Shown here piece after piece: positions 34,036 through 45,130 of a DNA stretch of 64,000 nucleotides (position 1 is the first letter of the stretch; each line of letters opens with the position of its first letter). The notes below the pieces were generated by a model. It did no database searches. It had not been told where the DNA came from and was given only the letters and a program-made list of their open reading frames with translations. The position numbers and the translations under genes are program-made. The stretch covers positions 58,175,330 to 58,239,329 of the forward strand of contig OY986437.1 in the NCBI GenBank assembly GCA_963920525.1, read 5' to 3'. This DNA is from Dichetophora obliterata (Eukaryota; Arthropoda; Insecta; Diptera; Sciomyzidae).

Positions 34036-35761
34036 GTTCGTGTAAAGTGTTTGATGTTTTAAAAGCTATTCTAAACTGGTCCTTATTAAAAATGTTGGAC
34101 ATTTTAAACTTCTCTGAAAAACCGGGAATATATGTCATGCTTTTATAAGTTTTAGGGGGGTCGTTTGTCGTCACTTTTTCGTTTACTGTTCTTTCTTTAT
34201 GTTTAACAATTTTTTTAATTAAATATTCCGGAAAGCAGTTTTTCTTTAAAATATCTTTAATTTTAATCGCATTGTCCTTATGGAATTTTTTGTCACTTAT
34301 TTCGAAAACCCGGTTTGTAAAATTTTTAGCTGCATTAATTATTATATTTTTTGGATGTTTTGAGTGAAAATTAATTATTCGTCCTGTTGCCATTGGTTTT
34401 TGATACCAATTTATTTTTATTTTATTGTTTTTTCTCATAAGTAATGTGTCAAGATAAGGTAGTTTATTGTCAGTTTCCTTTTCTAAAGTGAACTTTATTC
34501 TCCTATGGTATGAATTTAGTGCGTTTAAAGTGTTTTGGATTTGGTCATATCTAACTATCGCAAAAAGGTCGTCTACATATTTGGTAACTAATTTTGGTTT
34601 CACTGGGAGATCGTCTAAACATTTATCTAAAAGATCTTCCATTACTATGTCCGCTACTATTGGTGATGCAGGTGATCCCATGGCCGTGCCTCGTAGTTGT
34701 AAATAAATTTTGTTGTCATATTTTAAATATCTAGCGTCTTTTACACAAAGTAATAAAATGTCAGAAAATTGTTTTTTGGTCCTATTTGTGTATTTTTCTA
34801 TTATTGTCCATTTTTTTTCTATTGTTTTTATAGCGAAGTCAACTGGGATACTAGGGAAAAGTGATACTACGTCGAATGATATTAGTCTCTCATCGTCTGA
34901 AATGTATATGTTATTAAGTTTGTTCTTTAGGTCCAGTGCGTCTTTTATGTTGTACTTAGATGTTACCGTTAACTTATTCAATATTTTCACTAAATATTTG
35001 CTGAGTTCGTGTGTTGGAGAGTTGATGGACGAGCAAATTGGTCTCAATGGCATGTTCGGTTTGTGCAGCTTTGGTAGTCCATATATTCTTGGTGCCGTTG
35101 CAGTAGTTGTTGTCATCTTTAATTTTTCATAGTCCGAGATCAAATTATTTTTGAATAGAATGTCGACTAAATTGTTATTTTTCTGTTGCAAAGCCGTTGT
35201 TGGGTCCCTTTTAACTTCCTTGTATGTTGCAATGTCTCTTAATAAAATTCTTATTTTCTTGTCGTAATCCACTTTTTTCATCGCTACAGTTTTGTTTCCC
35301 TTGTCTGCATTCACAATTATAATGTCTTTATTTTCTTTGAGGAATCGTCTAGTTTTGCCCACTGTATCTAAGATCAGCTTGTCTCTTGTGTTCAAATGTA
35401 TGCGTGTTACATGGTTTTCCATCATTGTAGTCAGTTTTACTCTCGCCGTTTCTTGTGATTCTTTGTCTTTGTTGGTTTGTACGAAATCTTCACCTTCCGC
35501 AATGCATGTTAGTGTTGGAAAGTTTTGTTTCGTTGTGGGAAGAGCGTATTTTGGTCCCAGAGAAAGAAGCCATTGTGTCTCTTTTGGTATGTCTGTATTT
35601 GTTGTGTTGATAAACCACTCTGTTTCGTTTTCGTTGATATTGAGTTTTCTTTTTTGTTTCTCTAAAATTTTATTGAATTTGTTTTGATGTGTTTGTTTAA
35701 TTTGACTCAAAGTCTTTGTGTATAAGTGTTCTTCACTCCGCCATAGAAGCTCATTAGTCAT
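34025..35761 (-). CDS. Penelope-like element reverse transcriptase
   Basis: About 578 residues. In order: N-terminal region, ADKGNKTVAM near 153, GLPKLHKPNMPLRPICSS near 229, SFDVVSLFPSIP near 296 (first catalytic Asp), LRGTAMGSPASPIVADIVM near 358, and KYVDDLFAIV near 395 (catalytic pair). LPKLHKP and YVDD are diagnostic of Penelope-like RTs, which are related to telomerase rather than LINEs. The ATG at 35761 lies in the inner end of the right terminal repeat; a TTG one codon earlier is less likely. The ORF ends TLHEHQM by frameshift just before the GIY-YIG linker. The RT domain itself has no break. Confidence 0.9.
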   Translation of the reverse strand: MTNELLWRSEEHLYTKTLSQIKQTHQNKFNKILEKQKRKLNINENETEWFINTTNTDIPKETQWLLSLGPKYALPTTKQNFPTLTCIAEGEDFVQTNKDKESQETARVKLTTMMENHVTRIHLNTRDKLILDTVGKTRRFLKENKDIIIVNADKGNKTVAMKKVDYDKKIRILLRDIATYKEVKRDPTTALQQKNNNLVDILFKNNLISDYEKLKMTTTTATAPRIYGLPKLHKPNMPLRPICSSINSPTHELSKYLVKILNKLTVTSKYNIKDALDLKNKLNNIYISDDERLISFDVVSLFPSIPVDFAIKTIEKKWTIIEKYTNRTKKQFSDILLLCVKDARYLKYDNKIYLQLRGTAMGSPASPIVADIVMEDLLDKCLDDLPVKPKLVTKYVDDLFAIVRYDQIQNTLNALNSYHRRIKFTLEKETDNKLPYLDTLLMRKNNKIKINWYQKPMATGRIINFHSKHPKNIIINAAKNFTNRVFEISDKKFHKDNAIKIKDILKKNCFPEYLIKKIVKHKERTVNEKVTTNDPPKTYKSMTYIPGFSEKFKMSNIFNKDQFRIAFKTSNTLHEHQM

Positions 35762-36062
35762 CAAAGTCCGTCGTCAAGTGTTGTTTATTCATGCTAGATG
35801 TTCTTATGTTTTTTGTCATATCGTTTCTCAAATTTTTTTAAAAAAATCAATGTAAATTCAGTATATTTATTTAATTTTTGTAAGTTCATGTATTTTAAAT
35901 ATTATGTTATGTGATTATATTGTAATTTGTAATTATTGTATATTTTTTAGTGTTTTCCCTGATGATGTTTTTCAACGAAAAACGAAATATTGGAATTTAA
36001 ATTTATATTAAATAAATTAAGAAAAAAATCTGACCTATAGCTCGTTTAACTACCAATAATCT
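35753..36062. repeat. Penelope terminal repeat, right (upstream, holds start codon)
   Basis: Inverted copy of 33300-33610. It supplies the presumed 5' leader and the ATG of the RT ORF. Confidence 0.85.
35955..35995 (+). ncRNA. Hammerhead ribozyme-like motif, antisense copy
   Basis: The same 41 nt sequence as at 33366-33406, here on the plus strand because the terminal repeats are inverted: TTCC, CTGATGA (35959-35965), T, GTTTTTC-AAC-GAAAAAC, GAAA (35984-35987), TATT, GGAA. It would be antisense to the RT transcript. Confidence 0.5.
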
Positions 36063-36309
36063 ATTATAAAAAATTACATTTTGAAAATATTTTTGAACAC
36101 ACAAACAAAGAGTCAAATTCAAAATACATTTGCAACACAGTTTGGTTTTATGAAGATCTCTTAAATCGGTAAAAATTAAATGCATAGAGCTTTAATACAT
36201 TATTTTTCAATTTTAGCTCAGCAAAAACTACAAAAAATTAGATTTTAGTGAAAAAATATATGTGTAAAAAAAATAATATTTTCGAAGTCATATATACATT
36301 ACTTTTAAA

Positions 36310-36560
36310 AATTTGTTTATCAATTCTTTATCAATTTCAAGACTAAAACAGTTAAAAGATTTCATACGCAGGTAATCTTTTGTATGCAGAGTTCCTTCCA
36401 TTGTATCTTACTCTAATCTATAGCGAACTTTAGTTTTATTAATATTTATTTGACTAAAAATTCGCTCAACGTTAGCTGAGGAATTCGGTAAGCTCAACAA
36501 TTCAAAAATAAATTTTTCCATTATTGGAAATGCAGAAGTACCATCGAATCTTTTTGTTTA
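36310..36560 (-). pseudogene. hAT transposase C-terminal dimerisation remnant
   Basis: Minus-strand reading: TKRFDGTSAFPIMEKFIF, ELLSLPNSSANVERIFSQIN, INKTKVRYRLE, a stop, then DTMEGTLHTKDYLRMK. The LPNSSANVERIFS...NKTK.R.RL block is the conserved hAT C-terminal dimerisation domain. One in-frame TAA, and no catalytic domain upstream, show a fragment. It lies just outside the Penelope repeat and is unrelated in sequence to the hAT remnant at 44-45 kb. Confidence 0.75.
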
Positions 36561-36744
36561 AAAGTTGCCATCAATTTTATTATACTAATTTTTTTATTTT
36601 CATATATATATGTTTATAAAAATATATGCAAAATCGGACGCCGGATCTACTTTTTCTGAAATCGTAACATTTTGAAGAATTTTGGTCAAATATCGGAACG
36701 TCAGATCAAGTATTAAAATCGTAATATATCGGATATATCGGTTG

Positions 36745-36815
36745 TGAGTTTTGTGTACATGTGAAAAGTTACGCTCAGAGAGCGCGCAGTGAGTTATGGG
36801 AAGCCCAGCGCTTCC
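36745..36815 (-). repeat. Repeat lacking the MITE (unoccupied relative of the 29.3 kb site)
   Basis: On the minus strand: AGCGCTGGGC, CATAACTCACTG, CGCGCTCTC, TGAGCGTAACTTTTCA, CATGTACACAAAACTCACAA. The same sequence at 29 kb has the MITE between CTCACTG and TGAGCG. A short CGCGCTCTC sits at the junction here, so it is not a base-exact empty site. Confidence 0.6.
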
Positions 36816-37069
36816 CACAATTCATCTAACTACAATTTAGTTTTTGCGAAAGAGTCCTAGAAGAATTCTTAGAGATGAATTGTTTTAAGCGAACTTTAAT
36901 AAGACAATTTGTAAAAAGACCAAATTTCCTAATGTCGAAATAGTGTGTCCGTCATATTTTACCTTCCCCTAAAAATTTTTTCAAGATCCGCCGCTGCCTC
37001 TGTTGGGGACCAAAAGGGTTTTTTAAGCCTTAATTTTGTTTCTCGTAATGTGATTGTTAAAAAATTAAA

Positions 37070-37285
37070 GAATTTGCATGTAGGTGACTGAGGTAAAAAC
37101 ATTTAAACCTGACATTCGGTTAAATAAACCTTATTCAATTAAATTTAACATCAAATAGTGATTGGAGTTTGGCCAAGATAACCACATTTGTCAGTTTCAT
37201 TAAACTACAAAAACATGTTAAATTTACTATTTCCCTGAAATATAGTTAAAATTTGGTTAAACTAACCAGACTTTTCTGCTGGGTG
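37070..37285. repeat. Array of GGTTAAA/TTTAACC words ending CTGCTGGGT
   Basis: Words such as CGGTTAAATAAACC, AAATTTAAC, TGTTAAATTTACT and TTTGGTTAAACTAACC recur over about 200 bp and stop at CTTTTCTGCTGGGTGCAC (37268-37285). The array-then-short-terminus layout resembles the subterminal arrays of other elements here, but the opposite end was not found. Confidence 0.4.
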
Positions 37286-37289
37286 CACT

Positions 37290-39330
37290 ATTAAAAACCT
37301 TTAATTTCTCTTTAGATTTAAGTAAAATCTAGATAATTATATATATTTTTATTAAATTTTACCAAACATTTTTCTTTTTAACTATTCACTTTTTGAAGAC
37401 AAAATTCCTTTAAATTTTTTTTAACAAATATAGAGTTATGGTAATTGTTTACATATAATTAAGAAATTCTCTTAAAAAAATTTATCAACTCGATAAATTG
37501 CCTCTTTATAAACTTAGTTTCAAGATTATTTCTGTGGTCTTTATATTACAATCAGCCATCTATCCAGCCATCATCAGTTCATCTCGTCCTGACAGAATTT
37601 TACCAGAAGGTACGATGAAAATAAACAAGAAAATTTTGCAATTACGTTAAATTAAATTTTCAATTTAAATAATCGCAGCTTGTTAGGAATTCATTAAACT
37701 TTTGCCAGGACCAAGATGCGAGAACAACAACGTACTACATCAAAACGTCGAGTCTAATACAAGCTGACGTACACTCACACACACATACATACACACTCAC
37801 CACAATTATATACACAATACAGCAAAGTAATGAGATCATGAAAAACAAACAAAAACAACAAAATTACCCAAAGGAGCAGCTACAAAAGTTAGAAAAACCT
37901 CATTTCAACAAGCTGTAGAAGAAATTAATTTGAAAGAACCATTTTACCAATAAGTATGTAAGTGTGTGTGTGTTTGTGGGTATGGGTGCTATGAGGCAAA
38001 CTTACTTAAATCAATAAATTAGTTAAATATCCGTAAGAATAGCAAGAAATTCCTATTTTATTTTGAGCAACAACGCAGTAAGTGCTGAAGTGGTATAAAT
38101 TGAAGGGGGGCGCAGAGCAGCATTATTTTTCCTGGTCATGTGAAAACAATATATCAAAAAATAGAATATTGTGAATACGCGCATTTCAAAACTTTTTTCA
38201 CTCACACACTGACTCACTCACACGCAGCCAAACGCACACACAACAGTTACACAAAAAACGCAATTTCAAATAACAGCTCAACTAACAACAGCCACCAACG
38301 CCAGCCTGCCTGTCCCACTAACAGCCAAAGCGATTTCCTCCAACAACTGTTTAAATGCTGGCAATCTTTAGAGCACCACCCAACCACCCACTAGGAACTT
38401 TCTACCTTTTTGCGTTAAGCTCTCTTGTGTGTGTTAAAAGTCAATTTTCCAATTTGCAAACTGTCAGAAACATTTGAAAAGCAATTTGCGAGCGCTTTTC
38501 TGTTGCAGCTCCCTCCAAAGCAGTGAGTGCGAAGCAACCCAACGCCTACTTTTTGAACTGCACAAAGTACTGCTGGCTGCCGCTGCCGCTGATGCTGCTG
38601 TTGGTAAAGAAGTTTTCCAATAAAATTTGAAAGGACTTTTTGAGCCGTCAAAAGTTTATGAAAAAGATTAAAGTTGAAAGCTAACTAAGAGCGTCCTAAG
38701 TTGTGGGAGGTGAGGAAGCAAGAGTGTTGGCTATGACGATGAAGAAAGATAAAAAGCAAGCACTTTGGGGGTGGCGCAACCCACGCCCATCGCCCTTCTG
38801 GAGCTATACTTAGACAGTTATACAAACAAGCGTACAGGGATGCTTGCTATCTGATTTATATTCCTCATTTTGTTCTCTCTTTCTTTCACTCGCTCTTTGT
38901 GAGATTCAAGAACTGCTTTTTCCGCATCACAGATGAAAGCTCAAAAGTGGTGGTTTCTGTTGGCTCTTATTTTAGACTTAATGGGTGATTGTGGGTGGTT
39001 TTGGTTTTTTGCACAGTTGATGCTGCCAAGTTTGGGTGCGTTGTGTTTTTTGATGTGGGTGGGTATATACATACGTATATGTTTGTGTGTGTTTTTGCTG
39101 GTATATGTATGTTTTAGGGTTTTGCTTTCATTATGGCGCGCCATGAATGGAAATTACAAAATTGATTTTGATGATTTAATTAAAATGAAGAAGCGAGCAC
39201 AAATTATAAACGACAACGTTGATGAGTTGGTTTGGTGGCTGATGGGGTGGTTTGACGGGGAGCGCAAATAAGAATGGATGTGTGTGCATATAAATACATA
39301 TAAATAATAACTATCAAATGAAATGCTCTG
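37290..39330. other. Non-coding, probably host DNA with CA/TG tracts
   Basis: CA-rich runs (37766-37800, 38205-38240) and a TG run (37963-37980) lie in DNA without repeats I recognise. The 38415-38651 frame has a glutamine run from CAG/CAA triplets and the 38933-39271 frame reads as hydrophobic low complexity; neither has gene features I can support. Confidence 0.5.
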
Positions 39331-39429
39331 TAAAACAGGGTCATCAAGTACACAGATTTCGTACAGATTCTATGAACCATAATCCTGTCAAATTTATGTA
39401 CCTACGTAAGAAATTTTTTTTCACAATTT

Positions 39430-39850
39430 TGTGAAAAATTTTTAACATGATAAAATACGACATGAAAGTCAAAACTTTGACTTTCGATGGAAATATCTCC
39501 GCTGTTTTTAAATAAAAAGTTGTTAAAAAGTTCAATAATAGCAATTTATAAAGATAGTTTTAACTGTTCCGTGTGTAACTTCGTGTGTAAATTTTTTGTC
39601 TTTCAAAAAGGGCCCCAAAACAAGACTGTTTTTTTAAATTATTGACTCAATAGTTGTTGTTGTTTCAAAAATAAAAACAAGTAAAAATTTCATTCCTAAC
39701 TACTTTCCATAAGACATAACATTTATTTGCAAAAAAGTTCTTCCAGTTTTGCGCAAAAATCGTAAAACTTTTTTTGTCATCATAACATCAAGGTCCTTTT
39801 ATGATTTTTTTTGACCAAATTTAATTTTTCCAAAATGTTGTTTTTAAATT
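39430..39850 (+). repeat. Helentron-family fragment, copy C
   Basis: Shares GACTTTCGATGGAAATATCTCCGCTG (39480-39505), CATAAGACATAACATTTATTTGCAAAA and TCTTCCAG...GCGCAAAAAT with the 51 kb Helentron and copy A at 1 kb, in the same order but diverged. No termini are visible. Confidence 0.6.
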
Positions 39851-39857
39851 TTTAAAA

Positions 39858-40230
39858 ACTCGTCGGTAAATTCAAACGATATTTGCAGTCACTTGACCGT
39901 CAATTAAATTATAAATGCACAGTTACTATTATTTTGTTTGAAATAAGCGACTAAAGTTGTAACTTAACAACTGTGACAGTAAATCTTAACGTTTCCAACA
40001 GTTAGAGTCGGACGTTAATATAAAAACAACAATCACATTTCGTCAGTAAATTTAAACATTATTTGTGTTAACTTATATACCCGTCAATACAATTGTTGTT
40101 GCACAGTTACTATTTTTATCGTTTCAAGTTACCGAGTGAAAATTGTTACTTAACAGTTGTGACAGTTAATCTTAACGTTTCGAACAGCTAAAATTCGAAT
40201 TTGATATTTATTTCATCGAACATGGTTATT
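39858..40230 (+). repeat. Two ~182 bp tandem units
   Basis: CGTCGGTAAATTCAAACGAT (39860) and CGTCAGTAAATTTAAACATT (about 40042) start two units sharing CGTCAAT, GCACAGTTACTAT, CTTAACA-CTGTGACAGT-AATCTTAACGTTTC. From 40320 to 40610 many TACAGTTA/ACTGTAAA words continue in both orientations. Confidence 0.6.
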
Positions 40231-40609
40231 TCACATATTTCCAAATATGTTCTAAAACTTTCTAAAGTAAATACTGGTACCTTACCCAATTTTTTGGCAA
40301 ACGAATACAAAATAAATATAATGCGAAATTTATGTATGACTTCTTGTCAGTCTTGCAGTAGACACACTGTTTAAATTGATACTCAACCAATTTTGCGGTA
40401 AAACTTCTGTAGAATTGTAACCTAACAAGTTTTACAGTTAATTTTTTACAGTTAACGTTGTTATTTAACAATTTGTATAGTAGAGTTACTGTAAATTGGT
40501 TAGCCAACAACAAATTTTGCAGTACAGGCACTGTAAAAGTTGTCATTAAAAAACTTCTGCGGTAGAGCTACCGTAAAACTGTTGCTCAGCAAGGTTTACA
40601 GTACACAGA

Positions 40610-40985
40610 GCCAAAACAACCTAATAAAATAGAAGAAAATCAATAAAATTTCCTTATGGTTTTCTTACAATATGATTGTCTTATTAAAACCATATAGAAA
40701 ATTTTATTAAAACTATGAGCTTTTTTTATCAGGCAAACCACATAATTTTAAGAAGAATTTTATTGTTTTTTTTAAGAACACTTTTAAAAACAATAAAAAA
40801 TCTTATCAAAACTTCTTGTTTTTAAGAAGAAATCTTATAGATTTAATAAGATTTATTTTTGACATTTAATAAGGACTAGGATTTATTTTTAAATTTTAAT
40901 AAGAAAATATTTGTAAATCAAAACGAAATCTTACTAACCTTTTATCTAGAAATATACTTGTAATTGCCTGTAATATTAAATAAAA
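40610..40985. repeat. AT-rich array of AATAAGATTT/AATCTTATT words
   Basis: Words such as CAATAAAATTT, TCTTATTAAAA, GAAATCTTATAGATTTAATAAGATTT and TTTAATAAG recur irregularly. A short similar stretch lies on the far side of the 41132-41350 ORF (AATAAGAAAATCTTATAAAA, 41506-41525). The paired placement resembles subterminal arrays around a small gene. Confidence 0.4.
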
Positions 40986-41131
40986 ATAAATTCTGATGGT
41001 TTATTACAATTTATTAGTAAAATTTGTATATGTATATATAAAGAACATCTGTTAAAATATAATTTCACAAAAAACAAAAAAAAATAAATTCAAATTTGTT
41101 GCATATATAAGTTTTTTAACTTAACAAAATA

Positions 41132-41350
41132 TTACTTTGTCACCAAAATATCCGTGCTGTCGAGGCCTTCAAAGAAATCGGCAACATCCTGAATCTCCAT
41201 TTTTTGAAGAACCTCCTTCGAGTTTACTCCATAAATTTTTAGTAAAGTCGAAATTGAGTCACTCAAGTCCAACGACTGAAATATGGCTTGAGTTTCCAGA
41301 ATTTCAGCCTCGTCGAAAACAAGTTCGGGAATATAAGTATCATTATCCAT
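41132..41350 (-). CDS. Small SAM-like domain ORF (72 residues)
   Basis: The reading MDNDTYIPELVFDEAEIL then AIFQSLDLSDSISTLLKIYG, VNSKEVLQKMEIQDVADFFE and GLDSTDILVTK is acidic and not low complexity. Its L.SL.L...I..L...GV....L..M...D spacing resembles the N-terminal half of a sterile alpha motif (SAM) domain, which is a helical protein-interaction module. A related reading (KDILSKLKLTEAVIHKF) occurs at about 60.4 kb. It may be a first exon, but no donor site is evident before the stop. AATAAA-like words follow the stop. I cannot tell an active small gene from a truncated copy. Confidence 0.4.
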   Translation of the reverse strand: MDNDTYIPELVFDEAEILETQAIFQSLDLSDSISTLLKIYGVNSKEVLQKMEIQDVADFFEGLDSTDILVTK

Positions 41351-41359
41351 TATGACATA

Positions 41360-42180
41360 TATTTATTTTACTTTAAATTAATTAAATCCATAAAATGCAC
41401 ATAAACTTCATGAATTCACTACACAATTACGACTGAAAGCTAAACCAAAGAATAAGTAGCATTTTCACCGTTATTACCGGGCGATATATATATTAAACGG
41501 GCGATTAATAAGAAAATCTTATAAAAGCAGATCAAAAAGATTTTGTTATTAATTTAAGGTGGTCTCTTCATAATTCTGACATGTTTTAAACTTACATGAA
41601 ATATATTTATTTATTTTCTTTGTGTGACACAAGACATTTTTGATATCTCCATTTTGCATCAGCTGTCATAGCAACCATAACAACCGTAGCACGCTCTCGT
41701 TTTGATTTTCTTTTGACAAACGTTGACCGCAGCAAAAATTGTCACTACTACTTTGTAATAATTATACTATGGTCACAACTCAAATAGACACTTGCAAAAA
41801 TAATGCCTAAACATTCTCTATTGACGCAAAATAGAAAATTTATCTTTTTTTTTTTTAGAAAATATAATGGCGTATAAATATTATTAACAATTTTCAGTCT
41901 ACCTTTACAATTAATAGTAGTGATAACATTTCAAAATTTCATAAGGCTCTTCTGAAAAATACTAAAGTTTGAGTTTTGACAGTCTTGCACAAAATGCGCG
42001 ATATACTATAAAAGCAAAAATCAAACCATCAAGATATTGCTTTAGATTGAATTAAAACTTGACATAGTTCAAGGAACACATGGACGACATAAAGAATTGA
42101 AAAGTAATTGGAAGTGAAAGGAAGTAATCTCAACAGAGTATTTGTATACAAAAAACAGAGTATATGTGTATAAAAAATTA
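41360..42180. other. Non-coding, nothing recognised
   Basis: Apart from the short AATAAG-word stretch near 41506, I see no gene, repeat or terminus in this AT-rich stretch. Confidence 0.45.
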
Positions 42181-43049
42181 GTTTGGTTAATGTATTTAAA
42201 AAGTCAAATAGTATGAAAAAAGATTTTCAGCCATAACTTATGATTGGAATGAGATATTTTGACTTAACATATTTTGTAAGGCTTGAATTTTTGTACAATA
42301 AATAAAAAGAAACATTTTGGAAAAATAAATATCACCAAAAAATCGTAGGGGTAATATTTTGATGAAAAAACGGTTTCACTATTTTTCCCCAATACTTTAA
42401 TTTTTTTCTACAGACTGTCATATGAAACGAAAAATAGAATGGAATTTTTCTGTTTTTATTTTTAGAACAAACACAAATTTTGATAAATTTTTTTTAATAA
42501 AAAGTAAATTTTTTGACCTATCTTGAAAAAGAGATTAAAAAATATACGTTCATCTAACGGTACTGTGAAAATATTTTTTGTTAGGCGCTTTTATTATTAT
42601 ATTAACTTTTTCACAAAAAAAAATTGTATGAAAAATTTACAAAAACAGCGAAGATATTTGCTTCTAGGGTCAAAACTTTGATTTTCATATCGTTTTTTTC
42701 TCCTTTTTAGGTAACTATAATTTATGAAAAATCCATGTACTAAAAATTTCAACAATTTTAAAGATATGTGAATGTTTTCGCTGTCAAAATAACAAAAACT
42801 GCTTCAAATTATATTGATGCAAAATTTCGATGGTAAAACTCATTTCAATAATTAGATTTGTGTTAGTTGAAAAGGGGCAAAAGGAGCATGTTTAAAACTA
42901 AGTAAGTATACTATACAATAGCCTAGTCTAGGATGCAAATAATATTCGTGCTAAATTTAAGTGAGATCCGTTTAGCACTCTCGATTTGTTTACCGGTCAA
43001 ACCAGGGGCGTACCGAGGCCATTTTGATTGGGGGTTATCAATGTATTTC

Positions 43050-44265
43050 GGACGACTGGATACCCTTGATTCCTGAATTTTTGTTAAGATACAACATAGT
43101 TGAATTATATAAAGTTACTTATCCGTTCGATCAATATAAATAAATCTTAAGGGGATTTTTTAAATTGAACGGCTAAGAAAAACACTTTGTATCTATTTTT
43201 ACTAAAAACTTGTTTTAATGATGAAAAAAGAACTTGTGTACATCAAAATACAAAGTATGTTAAGTTAATAGTTAAGTATGTTTTGAGTTTTTTTTTTGGT
43301 TTGGCCTTTTCTGCTCTGTTAAGCTTTTCGAAATTTGGACATCATCTTTCGAATCCAAAACGGTGGCAACGATTTCTCAGCTTTTACAACAGGTAACTGA
43401 AAATTTTTTTAGTTCATCTAAACGATGATACTTGAAACTATAAGATTACGTATAATCAGCCAACTAACCCACATACCTGTTTTTGGCGCCATTTTCAAAA
43501 GAAAAATTAAAAAAATTACCCTATTTTTTACATTTCTAACGCTCTAAAAATTCGAGTTTAAGGTTTTAATAGAAGATTGTAAGAAATAGTCTTAGAGATT
43601 TACTATAACAAATATAATGCAAAACAGTTTCAGCTCAAACGGCCTTTTTCGTTAATCTTTGATACCGTTTTAAGAAATCCTGAAATTTTCAACCCACATG
43701 TAGTAACACTTTTCAATCATTCAATCTTTTTTAAGTGAAGAAGATCTCTTAAAGTCAGTTTTCATATCGTTCCCTCTATCAAAGAAAATAAAATAAAAGT
43801 AGTTCAATATTATCGAATCAGCATTTAATAATTTATTTTCGTTTTGTTTTAAAAATTCATAGTTTTTATTCATGTGTTCAAAAATATACAGGGCTTTAAA
43901 TTTCTTTTAAATTTTTTCTTTTAATATTTAAAATTAATTAAAAAAAATAGTGTTTTCAATATAAAATAAAAACTTCATTTTTAAGTATTACATTTAAATA
44001 TTAATTCTTCTTTTTTTTAAGGTAGCCCATTGCTGCGCAATATTATCTTAGTTAACAGGATCAACTATGTCCTTTTCCGATGAAAGTATTAATAAGTCAT
44101 TAAGACGTGAGTCACTTTGCGTGGTTCTGAAATAATTTCTAAATAATTATGTTGACTTTATATGATTTAAATAAAAATTCTAAATGTTTGATAGTTTAAA
44201 TCATACTTGATTTTAAATACAAATTCTAGTTGTTTGGTAGTTCAAAAGTCAACATAATAAATAAC
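43050..44265. other. hAT element left flank, no intact gene
   Basis: AT-rich interior of the hAT element. The 43187-43396 frame is not supported as a gene. No clear transposase residues were read here. Confidence 0.45.
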
Positions 44266-44269
44266 AAGG

Positions 44270-45130
44270 TCATTTAGGAAAAAACTTTAAATTTCTAAAT
44301 AATTTTAATTTGCCGAACATTCTCTCATTTCCTGAAACAGTAACAGGTTCTGTGCACAGCAAACGCGACATTTTGTTAACTGCAGGAAGATATTTTTTAT
44401 TGCATTCTGAAACATTAGATGTACCCGATAGACTTTCTACGCCTACGCATAGATCACAGAATACTTCAAATTCCGCTTTCAATTGAAGTGAATCCAACAA
44501 ACCATTTTTTGGTAACAATTTTATTGATTCTAAAATTCGCTTTTGGGTCAAGTCAGTAGAAGATAGAAATGGATTAAGGAGTTCATACAGAGGCTTTATT
44601 GTTTCTAAGCAACTGCTTAATTTATCTCACAACAGTGAGGTTATCTTATCCAATACAAGTTAAAATTATCTTCTATAAAAATAGTTCATCAAAAAATAAT
44701 CCGCGTTAGCATTGTTATCATCCAAACGTTTCGGCGCAAGATGACGGCGATGGCGATGGCGAATTGAGAATTCCTTTTCAGCATCAACATTAAAAGATTT
44801 TAACAATGCAACAGCACTATTAATTAGGTTATCCGTACCTTCAGAGTCCGAATTTATTTTTTCTAATGATTTAAGGGTACAAGAAATAAAATATTCAAAT
44901 ATAAAATTTCATAGCATATAACATATTCAGTTCAACGGCTTCAAGAGATTCAGTCAGGAGTTTCATATTTACTTGCACATTTTTTATAAAAACAAGACTT
45001 ATAATACAGTCCACAGAAATGAGTTGGTTTTATAGCAAATATGCAGCATTTCGAGTCGACTTGTCAATTTTCTTAGAGCTTTGGGAAATTTCGTTTAGAG
45101 CATCAACAATGACATAAAGCGATGCTTTTA
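44270..45130 (-). pseudogene. hAT (ZMYM1/DUF4371-type) transposase pseudogene
   Basis: Minus-strand readings in order: YVIVDALNEISQSSKKIDKS, LLTESLEAVELNML, TLKSLEKINSDSEGTDNLIN, SIRHRHRRHLAPKRLDDNN, then after breaks the open 44270-44551 segment with QKRILESIKLLPKNG, FCDLCVGVESLSGT and VTVSGNERMFGKLKLFRNL. The RRH.APKR.DDN linker and the GNERMFGKLKL block match hAT transposases of the ZMYM1-like group, the latter being the dimerisation domain. Stops and frameshifts separate the pieces and the BED and first catalytic regions are not seen. It lies inside TIRs with an 8 bp duplication. Confidence 0.8.

Larger units (their letters stand above)
33300..36062 (-). mobile_element. Penelope-like retroelement with inverted terminal repeats
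   Basis: A 2.76 kb element with ~310 bp inverted repeats at 33300-33610 and 35753-36062 that are almost identical. They bracket a minus-strand Penelope-type reverse transcriptase (34025-35761) and a GIY-YIG endonuclease (33616-34035). Penelope-like elements are known for variable terminal repeats, direct or inverted, and for RT joined to a C-terminal GIY-YIG domain. The repeats carry a hammerhead-like core. High identity of the arms and a single frameshift suggest a young copy. Confidence 0.9.

Noticed and set aside
34467..35687. Plus-strand ORFs of 79, 140 and 131 residues
   Set aside because: All are antisense to the Penelope reverse transcriptase and have no domain of their own.
38933..39271. 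112-residue hydrophobic ORF
   Set aside because: It could mimic a membrane protein, but its composition follows TG-rich DNA and no start context, splice signal or known domain supports it.
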